Shown here in pieces: positions 23,161 to 35,700 of a stretch of DNA of 64,000 nt. The stretch's first letter is position 1, and every line of letters begins with the position of its first letter. Both the position numbers and the translations under genes were made by a program. The DNA is from Eonycteris spelaea. Its lineage: Eukaryota > Chordata > Mammalia > Chiroptera > Pteropodidae. The notes under the pieces were generated by a model, which had not been told where the DNA came from, searched no databases, and saw only the letters and a list, made by a program, of their open reading frames with translations. The DNA is taken from contig PUFA01000070.1 in the NCBI GenBank assembly GCA_003508835.1, positions 9,522,112 through 9,586,111 of the forward strand, read 5' to 3'.

Positions 23161-24533
23161 CTTGACTCAAATACAAGAAGTTCTCTGACAGGTTTATTCT
23201 AATGTTCAACTTCCTCCATTCTTGGGATCCTTCTAGAATCTTCATTCCCCCTTCATTGACAATATTCCTACAATATTCCTCCACTCCAACAATTGGTCTC
23301 ACTTCTCCTTCAGGGAAAATCTACATGTCTAAACTTAACTAGGCTGCTCTAGGGCTCTTGCATGTCCCTGCCCTCCCCTGCCCCACTATTTATAGCCAGG
23401 CTAATTTTGGGTGGCCTTTCTCTCTTCTTTCCTGCTCTTTCCTCCTGTGGCCGTGAGGTGACTTCTCACATATTTGGGCAGAGGAGGTCAGAAGCAGATT
23501 CTTGGCATCTGATTTCAGCCTTGGATTTAGCAGGAGCCAGGGGAGTGGAGCTGGAGGGAGGCAGAAGCTGCAGGTGCAGAAAGGAAGGCAGGGGTTCTAA
23601 AGGCATTCTGATTCTGGCTGGGCTGAGTTGGGAGTCCCAGGTTCTATCTTGATTTTACTATTCTGTGTTTTCACTTCAGCCTTTCTCTATTGTCTGTGGC
23701 TCTGAAATAGAAAAGGGATGGAGATGGCATATATCGGGATAATAATAGTAGAATCCTGGTGCCAGCCTGCTGGCAGCACATGTACTTCCTTGATAGCACC
23801 TGTTTAAAGTTGTGCAAGTTCCCTGGAGGAGATGGCCACAAGCATAGTGTTGCAAACATGAAGGCCCAAATCTTCGAATGTATAGTAGTGATATTCCCAG
23901 GGAAGAACTATCCCAGGGTCAGGAGAGTGACAGCCTACCTATTTGTTTGCTTGTTTGTTTGTTTTTAGTATAACCTTGTACAAAGAAGAGAGACAAAGGT
24001 GAGCATGCAAAGAAGAACTAGGTAGGACACATGCTGGGGCTTTTAAGAAAGTGAAGAAGAGAGAATCTTAAGAATATGATGATAATGTCTGAGGGACAGA
24101 GAAAATATTAGAGACATCGAGAAATAGTCTGAGAAAGATTCCAAGTGACAGAGACAAGAAGGAAGACAAAAATAGAGTTTGGAATGAGAGAAAACCAGAT
24201 AGTGAGAGAGGAAAGGGAGAGATAGACAGATGGATATACACAAGACCAATACGCAGTAAGAAAGACAACTAGTAAGGGGAGGTGGGAGCAAGTGAGGTTC
24301 CAGTTGTGCCAAATTATTTCCTATCTCTCCTTCTGGCTCCATTTCTGGATTAGAGTTATAAATAACAGAGAGTTGGAAAATGTCCCCCCTCCCTTTGCTT
24401 CTGTCTTAGCCTGAGGGGCAGAGAGAAGGAGAGAGAGTGGCTGCCCTTCTTTGTAGAGATCCCTGCAAAGCCCCACCCAGCTCCTATCTGGGCCAGCCCA
24501 GGTCTGCCCCCTCCAATCCCCTCCCCTTTGGAG

Positions 24534-24813
24534 CAGGGGTCCCCAGTCAGTCCCTGGCCTATTAGGAAACCAGCCGCACAGCAGCAGGAGGCCTGCACTG
24601 GGCCAGGGAGCAAAGCTTCATCTACATTTGCAGCTGCTCCCCAGCGCTAGTATCACTGTCTCAGCTCCACTTCAGATCATCAGGCATTAGATTCTCAGAG
24701 GAGCACCTATACCTACCTGAAGGTGCCATGGGAGGAATGGGGGGTAGACTCCAGAAATAACTTCCTGCCAGCGCATTGCCATAGGATGGTGCCAAAAAGG
24801 TGGGGGACGGCTG
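24534..24813. mobile_element. 280-bp non-autonomous hAT transposon with 8-bp target duplication
   Basis: The left terminus caggggtcccc and the right terminus ggtgggggacggctg are near-inverted copies. Internal landmarks (cctattaggaaaccagccgc, agatcatcaggcattagatt, gtgccaaaaaggt) belong to a widespread mammalian hAT family whose name I do not assign. It is flanked by perfect 8-base direct repeats ctttggag at 24526-24533 and 24814-24821, the hAT signature. Its centre contains a 74-base segment that recurs in ITGA7 intron 1. Confidence 0.8.
24715..24788 (+). repeat. 74-bp direct repeat, copy 1 (inside the hAT element)
   Basis: This segment from acctgaaggtgcc to ccataggatg is repeated at 26344-26417 with 2 mismatches. 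It lies between the left and right parts of the hAT element. Confidence 0.95.
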
Positions 24814-25379
24814 CTTTGGAGGTGCGGAATGTACAGTCCTGGGGAGGGTCTGGGAGCTGGAGACAGCCTCTTGGGTCCAATCTCTTTCATCTTTCGCCGG
24901 CTTTGGCATCCCCCGTCCCCAAGCTTATTTTCTTTTCCACTATCACCCTCAGCGTCCCTCCTCCCCGCCCCCTCTGGCCTTTCTTTCTCCATGTCTTCCT
25001 CTTTCTATCTGCCTCCTTTGCCCCCTCCCCAGACCCGCTGAGTTTTTCTTTCTCTTCTTGCCTGTCTTTTCCTCTGTTTCCCTGAATGCTGAGGACTTGT
25101 TACTGCCGGGCTCTGAGGGGTGGGATGGGACTAGGCGGGAAGTGATTTGATTGGAACGGCTTGAGGAGTGCTCCCTGTGACCAAAGGGGAGGAGGGAGCA
25201 CTGAGGTAGACCACACAGGACCCAGGCCCGAGACTGTTCCCCTTTCATCTCCTCTCTTTCTGCCTGCACCCCCCTCTTCCCGGACCCCGTTAAGCCTCAT
25301 CCACTTACGTCTTACCCTCCTTTCTCTTTTTTTGGGTCCTTTCTCTCTGTACTTCTCTCTCGCTCCCCATTGCCAGGCG

Positions 25380-25778
25380 CGCGCCTCCACCCTTCGCTGG
25401 CTCGGTAACCAGTCCAGGGTTAAGAGGAGCGCGCACAGGGGGCGGCAAGGTGGAGCTTGGGTGGGGCTGGGGTGCCGGGTCGCGAGGCCTCCCGCCTGGG
25501 TATCCCTTAGCGATGCTTCGCGGCCTCCACCTGCCGCGGAGAGGGGGCGGGCCGAGGGCGGGGCGGGGCGGCGCCGGGGGGCGGAGGCGGGAGCCCTAGT
25601 GGAGGCCGAGCCGCCGCTGCCGCAGTCCTGCCAGCGGGCGTGGGGCGCGGAGCGGTGAAGGGTTGGGAGACCCCTGAAGACCAGCGAGATTCGAGACCAG
25701 AGACCCGCCTTGGAGACCTGGGGCTCGGGGCTTAAGCAAATTTTCTTGCGCCCTCGGGGAGCGCGCGCGGGGTCGCCC
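25380..25778 (+). promoter_or_regulatory. ITGA7: CpG-rich promoter and 5' UTR region of ITGA7
   Basis: CpG-dense sequence with GC boxes (gggcggggcggc) directly before the ITGA7 start codon. No TATA box is visible. Transcription probably starts at about 25,600. Confidence 0.6.
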
Positions 25779-26588
25779 ATGGCCGGCATTTCGGGCCGCG
25801 ATCCTATGGGGGTCTCCGGGATTTGTTACCTTCTTGGTTCCCTGCTCCTCGGACTGCTCTCCCCAGGGGCTGTTGCCTTCAATCTGGATGTGATGGGCGC
25901 GCTGAGAAAGGAGGGCGAGCCAGGGAGCCTCTTCGGCTTCTCTGTGGCTCTGCATCGGCAGTTACAGCCCCGACCCCAGAGCTGGTGAGTCACCGCGCCC
26001 GTCCAGAGTCCCCGTGCCCGAGCCACAGATTTCCCACCCCCACCTCATCTCCCAGTCTTCCAACCTCGCTAAGACTCGGCTGCTCATAGATAATCTCGTA
26101 GCCCAGCCTAGAGCTTTGCCTCATCAGTCTCGGGTCTGGAGGCATATACCCTTGGACCCCAGACCTAGGCTCTTGCTTTGGGGATGAGTTGGAGAGCAGG
26201 ATTCTTGTCTTGGCAGAGACTATCTTCTTTGGCCCCCACGCCTTTTGCATCCTTGCTTCGGTCCCTTCTTCAGAGGGCTGAATTCCCCGAAGGGCAGGGA
26301 CTGAACATTTTGTCTCTTAGGGAAGGGAGAGAAGAAGAGGAGAACCTGAAGGTGCCATGGGAGGAATGGGGGGTAGACTCCAGAAATAACTTGCTGCCAG
26401 TGCATTGCCATAGGATGAATGAGGGCAGCGGGACAGTTGGGAGGCAAGGAGAGACCTGCCACTTCTGTGGCTCAAGACCATGGGGAGGCTGAGTGAGGAC
26501 CTGGGAGGCTGGCAACCTGAACAGGGTGATTTCATGATAGTGTGGCAGGAAATCGAGCCCGTAAAAGTTGTAGCAGCAGCAGCAGCAG

Positions 26589-26625
<37 letters not shown>

Positions 26626-29600
26626 AGGGAAGGATGCTGGCCTTGCTGCTCCCTTCCTCCTGCTCAGGAAATTTCCAGCGCCAGGAATCTCAGCAAAGAG
26701 GAGTGAGGAACAGAGGACAATGCTAATAATTTTCTAATCAGTTCAGAACCCATGCAAGAAGGACACGCTTGTGCGTGGGGCCTGTGACTGTCATGCTCCC
26801 TGTCCTATTGGCTTCAGCGACATGTACAGTTTTAAAAAGGCAACATGGGGAGGACAGCTTCCTGCCAGGGGGCTTTTCTTTTCTAGGCCAGTGCCTAAGC
26901 CACACTAAGTGTCCATTACTGGGATCGATGCTGTCCACAGAGACTGTCTTCTCCCCGCTACTACTGACCTGGGGGCAGAGGGTAGTGACAAGAGCTCGTT
27001 TCTCTTTTTCCACTTTGGGAGGAGGGGCAAGCTCAGACCTTTCTTCTTTCGTTACCCCTGTCATCAGGGAGGAAGGTCAGTGGGCCCCCAAATTTTGGGA
27101 GAGAGAGAAAGCAACTAACTTCATCTCTTCTTCAGCCTTCTGTCTACTTCCTCCCTCATGTGTCTCACTCACTCTCCCCTCCCCCCATCTGCCAGAGTCC
27201 AGGACTGGAGGCCTTTTTAGGACATGCTGAACTCTCTGAGCTATTTCCAGGCAAATTCTAGGTTATTTTTAATAGCTTGGTCTCTTGTCATTTCCCCCTC
27301 ATCTCTGAAGGTGGCCCCTAATTCTGTCTCCTAGAGTCAAGCTAGGGGCATTCCCAGAGGGACCTGACTGCCAAACCCAGCTTTCGCTCCTGCAGGGGGC
27401 GTTCTGCTGCCTGGTGGCATATGGGAGACTTGGTACCTTGCTCATTCCTAGCTTTTGATTTCTAGGGTTCCTCCCCCAGCACATAAAACATTTAGAATAG
27501 CACAAGGCACATAGCTAGTGCAATGAAAATATTAGTACTATTATTCCACAGAGCTAAAGACTAGTTTTAGTGCCTTACAGTGAGCCAGGATCCAAATGCT
27601 TGGCCAGAGCACCCCCAGGATAGCACCCTCAGAGGGCCACCCAGACTGAGAGAATCAGAGAGGGCTGGATGTGGGTTGGAGCCTGGAGTGTGTGGAGAAC
27701 TGAGAGGTGCAGTAGTCATGGGCTTCCCCACCTCCACTTATCTCCGCTCTCAGGGAGTCCCTCTGTCCCCGGTTGCCAACCTGTTTTTGCTTTTCTCTCT
27801 TTGCAGTGGCTGCAGCTGTGGCTACTGTTTTGTCCAGAGGCCTGGGGTGGCTGGGGATCATGGGATGAAGCCAGGAAGGAGTATGTGGCTGGGTCAGAGG
27901 TGGAGGGACCAGAGAAGCTGCGTGTGGGAACTCTTGTTCCGGGAGGGATGAGCTGATCTGTTCTCCCCAGGGGTAGGGCTGGATGGATCCTTGCACTCAG
28001 CTTCTTTCTGCATATGGACTCCTCCCCTCCTCCCCCTCCCTCCTCCTTCCTCTTGACCTCCTGAGGAGATGTGAGCATTGAACACTGACTGTTAGCTTCT
28101 CCTGGTGCTTAGCTATGCAGTGACCAGCTGAGGCACTGGCTGTCTCTTTGAGTCCACATGAAGTGTGGGTTCAGCCTCCTATGGGACAATCGCAAAATGT
28201 ATGAGATAGCTCGGTCCTCCAAGAGATGGCCATCTCTGTGTTTGAGATGTGTGAGCGATGCTGCCGATTGTTTGAAGGTTGGTGGTGCCATCTGGTTTCA
28301 TTTTCTGCCTGGGGTACCTTCTTCTCCCCTTCCTCCTCTTACCTGTCTGGTGGGGTCTCAGTGTTCTGCAGATGGCCTGTCATAGGATGTGATGGAAAAG
28401 GCATGGGTATTGGAGTTAGACAGATGTGTATATGAATTCCAGCATGCTACTTAACGTCTCTGAGTGAGTGGCCTCATCTGAAAGACAAGAAAATAATTGA
28501 ATGGGATTGTTATGAAGATTAAATGAGATAATGTACTTAACTTGCCTAGCCCTGGCACCTAGGTAGAGAGCAATAAACATTAGTTCCTCTTGTCCCTGGC
28601 ATTTAGCCTAGAGCCTGACCCATAGTAGGTGCTGAGTAGATATTATTTCCTTGTTTCGCCAGTGCCTGACACAGGGCTTGGCACATGGTAGGTTCCCAAT
28701 AAATAGTTGTTAATGAATGTCGAATACGTGCCATGCTCTCTTCCCTACCATTTCCCCTCTACCTTCTCACTTGACACTGGCCCTGACACAGGATGACAGC
28801 TGCTAAAAGAGGAGGCGATGTGGGAAGAGAGAGTAGCTCTGTGCCCTCCCCTCCCCCCGCATCATCAGAGATGGCACAATGCCCCACAGATGCCTGTCTG
28901 CAGTATTGCCCCACACAGCTTGGGGCCTTCCCACTCGGGAAGGGAGATGGAGGAAAACAGTGTGAGAGAGAGGCCTCAAAGTTTGCCTTGCTGCCACTTT
29001 TGAGTCTTTCTTTCTCTGAGGACAGGAACCTTGCAGCTGGGTGCCAATCACCTCATCTCATCCTCTCCTTTACTCGTGGCCTGGGGGTCAGACCCAAGGG
29101 ACCCAGGCGGCCTCCATTCCCAGCACAATCCTCTCCTGGGGAAGAAGCCTTGGCTGTGATTGTGGAAAATTGTCCTGCCAAGAAAGTTGTAGCTGGGAAA
29201 GTGTATGAGGGGAGGTAGGAGAGAAGACTGGGAGGGGGTGGGAAGGGGTGGGATGGGAGGGATGGGAAATCATGGCTGTGGAGAGGAGAAGGAAGGATAG
29301 GAAAGGGGGATTCAGGAAGTAGGGGAAGAATAGGGTGGGGAGGATTGGAGACAGAATGAGTCATTTGCCCTAATTTGCCAGCCGGGAGGGACTGATAGAA
29401 TCTTGGGGCTGGCAGGGTAGTTGGAGTTGGGGTCTTTGATAGGTCTCCGAGGAGGCGGTGGGGGAAGCAAGACTCTTGGTTGGACTCCTGAGGTGGTCCC
29501 TGGGCCACCTCGTGGTGCCAGTCTGCTCCTGTTAACTTTCGCTGTCAGCATTCTTGGCATTTCTGGGAAGGTTTCAGTTGGGACTGGGGAGGTGGGCAGA

Positions 29601-29706
29601 GCTTGGGGATGGGCCAGGGCGTGAGTAGGAAAGGCCTGGTGGTGAACAGGTGTTGAGAACAGGTGGTTCTTTCAAACTAGCAGTGTTGGTCTGGGTGCTT
29701 GGGTTG

Positions 29707-29759
<53 letters not shown>

Positions 29760-32700
29760 TACTGTGCATGTGGTCCTTCATCTGAAGAGTATGTGCATAT
29801 GTAATGTGATGATTGCATGGCCAAGTGTATTAACTCGACCTTGCCAGGACTTGCTTGGGAAACTGACTCTTGGCCCTTCTCCTTCTCCTTAGTACACTCT
29901 GCTTGGTGCGGAGGGGTTGGGCTTGGCAGCTCTGGGGAGGGAAGCACTGCAGGCCCTAACTCCTGTCCCTACCCCATTGTGCAGGCTGCTGGTAGGTGCT
30001 CCTCAGGCCCTGGCTCTGCCTGGGCACAGGCGAATCGCACTGGAGGCCTCTTCGCTTGCCCCCTGAGCCTGGAGGAGACTGACTGCTACAGAGTGGACAT
30101 CGATCAGGGAGGTGTGAGCCCTGTGGGTGTGGAGTCGGGGGAAGCACATGAGGAGGGGACTGGGGGACTCGGGGACTCGGTCTCCTCTTCCCTCCCCTGA
30201 TTCCCAGTGTCTGCCTCCAGCTGATGTGCAGAAGGAGAGCAAGGAGAACCAGTGGCTGGGAGTTAGTGTTCGGAGCCAGGGGCCCGGGGGGGTTGTCGTG
30301 AGTACCACTTCTTGTGATTGTATGCCAGGGTGGGGTGTGTGTGTGTGTACAGTGTGTGCACATGCACAGATGTGCTTACAGAACACAAGTTGGGCATATG
30401 GTATGATGGTCTGATTCCTAGTGTAAGACATGGTACTCCTTCTTATAAATTTAAGTGTCTAACCATCCATGCATTCATCCATTTGTCAAATTCTTACTGA
30501 GAACCTTTTAAGCATCAGACATTATGCTAGTTGAGAGAGGCTATGTAAAGACAGGGGAAAGCCTGCATACTTCACATAGCCTAGTGCATATCATGGAGGT
30601 TTCCATCCCCTCCTTTTCTGTGTCTTCTCTTCTGCATCATCATTAACATGCAACATGTAGTAATGCAAGTCACTATGGGGCAGACTGTGGTGAATGATAT
30701 AGTCCCCAGTCTATCAAAGTCTGAAGGAAGAGTGGAGAGAAGGGACTCCTGCAGGTGGGGTGATTCGAGTTAGGCTTTCAAGAACAAGCGATACTTGGAG
30801 AGTGGAGAGAGGAGTTATCAAAGTGCTTTGCAGATGAGATGATGTCACTTACAAAGGCCAGAGATGGGATCAATCTTGAAATGTTGGGCATAGTCACCTA
30901 TGGCGTGATCAAGGAGGCACAAGTCCTGTGTACTGGCTTAGATATGCTGGTGGGTGCTCAGGCAGAAGGTGGAACAAGGATTTCTTCCTGCAAGAGCAAG
31001 GAAATGGGAGCTGGCGGGATAGTGGGTTATGAATATACCTGCCTAACACTGGGCTGGTGGTGGTGCTTACGTGATGCCAGCGTAGGGGTCTGTGTGCATG
31101 CATGTGTGCGCGTGAACCAGCTCTGCCAAACATCTGCATGTGGTTGGCGTGGCTCAAGCAGGTCGCTGGCCCACCCAGTGGAATAGCCCCTCATCCCATC
31201 ATCCTGCAGACCTGTGCACACCGGTATGAGGCGAGGCAACGAGTGGACCAGATCCTGGAGACAAGGGACGTGATTGGTCGCTGCTTTGTGCTAAGCCAGG
31301 ACCTGGCCATCCATGATGAGTTGGATGGTGGGGAGTGGAAGTTCTGTGAGGGGCGCCCCAGGGCCACGAACAGTTTGGGTTCTGCCAGCAGGGCACAGCT
31401 GCTGCCTTCTCCCCGACAGCCACTACCTCCTCTTTGGGGCCCCGGGAACCTATAACTGGAAGGGTGAGTCACTGCTTTCGTGGAGGGGAAAAGGGGACCA
31501 AATTGTCTTCTTACCTCAGAGAGGGGATTTCAGGCAGCATGTGGCCAAGCATGCCCACATATTCACTGCCATATAACCCTGTGGCACTGCAACACCGTCC
31601 ACCCATGTCATGCCAGCACACACGTGAATGGAGGGATCTCCTCTCCTTCACATGGCTGTGTTCCTCAACACCCTGGCATGAGCCCCACATGCACGGCTGG
31701 TCCTCCCTGTCAACACAGCAGCCCACACCTCATCACTCCCATTCCCGTCTCCGCACACTGCTGCTGGCTGAGCTGACACCCGGTGAGTGCGTGCCAAGTC
31801 TGCGGGACCCCAGAAGCTTGGGCTGGGAAGTGGGTGGAGATAGGGCTGGAAAAGAGAGGAGGGGCGTCCCTGTCTGCCTGTCTAACTAGCATTCAGCCTG
31901 AGGGGTGCTCCTCAATCCCTGTCCTGGGCACTAACAGGTCTGTTTTTGCAGGCACTGCCAGGGTGGAGCTCTGTGCACAGGGCTCAGCGGACCTGGCCCA
32001 CCTCGACGACGGGCCCTACGAGGCGGGGGGTGAGAAGGAGCAGGACCCCCGCCTCATCCCTGTCCCTGCCAACAGCTACTTTGGTAGGGACCTCTCCCGG
32101 CCCAGAGCCACTCTAACCCTATGCTCCTCTCTCTTGTCCTCCCTCTCCACGCTCCCACCCTTCTGTCTCCGTCTCTGTCTCTCACCCTGTCTCTCTGTCT
32201 TTCTGTTTCTGATTCTTATCTCTCTGGCCTCTTTGCCTCTCTCGTATTCTTTCTTCGCCTCTTCCCTCTCCTTCTTGCCTTTGTGTCCGGCCCTGTCTCC
32301 TCACTCTGTGGCCCATCCTCTGGATGTCCCTTCCCTGGTGTCTCCTCCCATCCCACCCCCCGCAGGGTTGCTCTTTGTGACCAACATTGATAGCTCAGAC
32401 CCTGACCAGCTGGTGTATAAAACTTTGGACCCTGCTGACCGGCTCCCAGGACCAGCCGGAGACTTGGCCCTGAATAGCTACTTAGGTTTGTAAGCGCCCG
32501 CCCACGTCCTCCTGGGCCCTGGGGGCTTGGCCTGGCTTTCCTCCTCTCCTGCCCCGTACCTCCCAACACACACCCAGGGAAACACATGTTGGGCCCAAAT
32601 TTCAGAGACAAGCTAGGCCCAATGACCAAGCCCAAGAAGAAGAGGCCCCAAGGGGGAGAGCCTAAGGGGCTGTGAACAGGGGTCTCCCTGGAAGAAGAAC

Positions 32701-35700
32701 CAGGTGGGTGGAGACTGTGCTGGGAAGGAAGGTGGCTAGACCTCTAGGGGGACTTTCGCTCAGGGATGGATGGTAGGCTCATGCTAGAGAAAGATCTAGC
32801 CATGTTGGTAAGTTCCTCTAATTGTCTTATGTGCATCCCACTGCAGAGAAGGAGGAGATGAAGACTGGGAGATGTTTGGGTGAATCAAGCTCTTCCTTCC
32901 CTCTTTTTCTGCCCCATCCATGCGAAGACTTCCTCTCCCAGCCAGGGTGGTGGGAATGGGGTCCACTGGATAGGATTGGGACTTCCTGGGTATGCAGAGG
33001 GGAGAACAATTCCCTGGGAATCCTGGGAGTGGGGCCCTGCCCCAGATTCTGCCAGCGTGCTCACAGCGTCTGGCCTTTTCAGCCATTGCCTTTCTTTCTT
33101 CCCCCGTCCCTGAGGCTGACCTCATTGCACTCTTGTGCCAAATTCTAGTCTCTGGGTATGTGTGTGGGGCAGGGGCTGCCAGGTGTCTGGAGGGGGAGGA
33201 AGAGAGGTCCAGCTGTGGGGTGATTACATGGAGGGTGCCTCCACTTTTTGGCTCTGGACCTGTGAGGAGGGGGCGGTAGGGGCTGCAACACACCCCGGCT
33301 CCTGAGTCTTGTGGGGAGTGCTCACTGGAAAGTCATTCCCACCCAGGTTTCTCCATTGACTCTGGGAAGGGCCTGGTGCGTGCAGAGGAGCTGAGCTTTG
33401 TGGCCGGGGCCCCCCGTGCCAACCACAAGGGTGCTGTGGTTATTCTACGCAAAGATAGTGCCAGTCGCTTGGTGCCGGAAGTTATGCTGTCTGGGGAGCG
33501 CCTGACCTCTGGCTTTGGCTACTCACTGGCAGTGGCTGATCTCAACAATGATGGGTGAGTGGGCAGCAGGGTGGAGCCAGGGGAATCTGGTCCAGGAGGT
33601 CAGAGGGTCCTGTGGCATTTCCTCCTGACTCCCCTGGTTGGGGAGGATGCCACACTGACTATCTTTCTTTCTCCACAGCTGGGCAGACCTGGTAGTAGGT
33701 GCCCCCTACTTCTTTGAGCGCCAAGAAGAGCTGGGGGGTGCTGTGTATGTGTACATGAACCAAGGGGGTCACTGGGCTGGGGTCTCCCCTCTCCGGCTCT
33801 GTGGCTCCCCGAATCCATGTTTGGGATCAGCCTGGCTGTCCTGGGGGACCTCAACCAAGATGGCTTCCCAGGTGTGATTGGGAACTAAAAGCAGAAGGGA
33901 GGGAAGGGGCAGGGGCAGGGATGGGAAGTGCCTCAGAGGTCAAGGGGAGATCCTTTGAGGGCTCAGGGAGAGATGCATCCTGGGCTCACATCTGAACTTT
34001 ACCATTTACCAGCTTTGTGACCTTGGGCAAGTCACCTAATGTTCCTAAGCTAGTAATATCTGCAGAAAATAGCTGAGAGGATTAAAAGTGATATGTGAAA
34101 GGTGCCTGAGACTTAGTAGCCTCTCAATAAAATAGAAAACATATGATATGGGACTGACAGAGGGAAAGTTGGGGCCTGGACCTTGTCACCCCTTGTCACC
34201 CCTCGCCGCCTCCCCATCCCCTGGCCCCAGTCTGACTGCCTTTTCCCCATGCCTGCAGATATCGCTGTGGGCGCTCCCTTTGATGGGGATGGGAAAGTCT
34301 TTATCTACCACGGGAGCAGTCTAGGGGTTGTTGTCAAACCTTCCCAGGTGAGGGGCGTTGAGATGAGGGAGTGGGTGTGGGTGGAAAGAGGGGGAATAGG
34401 AGCAGAGGGCAGGGGAGGAGGCAGAGGCCCGGCAGCGGTGGGGAGGGGAGCTGACAGTCAGGTCTCGCAGGTGCTGGAGGGCGAGGCTGTGGGCATAAAG
34501 AGCTTCGGCTACTCTCTGTCTGGTGGCCTGGATGTGGATGGGAATCATTACCCCGACCTGCTGGTGGGCTCGCTGGCCGACACTGCTGTGCTTTTCAGGT
34601 GAGGCCCCTGCCTCAGCCCTGCCTTCTCCCTCCCTAAGCTACATGGCCCATTTCAGAACCAAATCTCATGCCAAAGAGCCTGCCCACCTCCCCAGGTTCC
34701 CAGCCACATGTTCTCATGTTTCTTGTGCCCTCAACTCCCCATTCCCCAGGGCCAGACCTGTCCTTCATGTCTCCCATGAGGTCTTTATTACTCCACGAAA
34801 CATCGACCTAGAACAGCCCAACTGTGCTGGTGGCCGCTCAGTCTGGTGAGGTGGGATCCAAGGGGAAGGAGGCTAGGCGGGAACCTCTAGGGTCTCGGGG
34901 CCCCTTGCCCTCCTCCGTTTCTCTGCCTAGTTTGGGGCTGGGGGCTGGGGCAGGAGTGGGCAGGGTGAGGGTGCAGACTTGGCCAGTCAGCCTTGCTTGG
35001 CTCAGAAGCTAACCTTTGCCCCCACAGTGTGGACCTAAGGGTCTGTTTCAGCTACATTGCAGTCCCCAGCAGCTACAACCCTATTGTGGGTGAGTGAGGT
35101 TCCCCTTCGTTGGGTTTCAAGGCGGAGTTCACTCTGAGGTGGAGAGAAGGGCCTCTGGGAACAGGGTCAGATTGGAGCAGCTTCCCGGCTCACTGGGTCC
35201 TTTCTTTTCTCCGTGGCCTACAGCCCTGGATTATGTGTTAGATGGGGACACAGATCGCAGGCTCCGGGCCAGGTCCCCCGTGTGACCTTCCTGAGCCGTG
35301 GCCTGGATGACCCCAAGCACCAGTCTTCAGGCACCGTGTGGCTGAGCACCAGCATGACCGAGTCTGCGGAGACACCACGTTCCAGTTACAGGTGGACACT
35401 GACCCCTTGGCCTCTGAGGGTCATTGTCATTGCATGATCTCTTTTCCTTGATTCCTCTGAGCTTGTATCCCTAACACGTTCACACCTCATTCTAAAATCT
35501 TGACTTTTGGGAAGCCTTCTTTATGGGCTAACCTCCTCCTCACCTGTTGCCTTTTTGTGTTTCCTGCCAAGTTCTTTACTCCCTGGAGTAAAGATGGAGA
35601 TGGCAGAGTCATTGTTACATCTGGTCCTGAAAGCCCTAAATCCTGGGTCTCCTCTCTTCTCATTCTCCCTTCTCCTTACTCAGTTCTCCACCTCTCTCCT

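Noticed and set aside
25100..25789. 229-codon minus-strand ORF at the ITGA7 promoter
   Set aside because: Arg/Pro/Gly-rich frame in a CpG-rich promoter, lacking any recognisable domain; stop codons are scarce there by composition.
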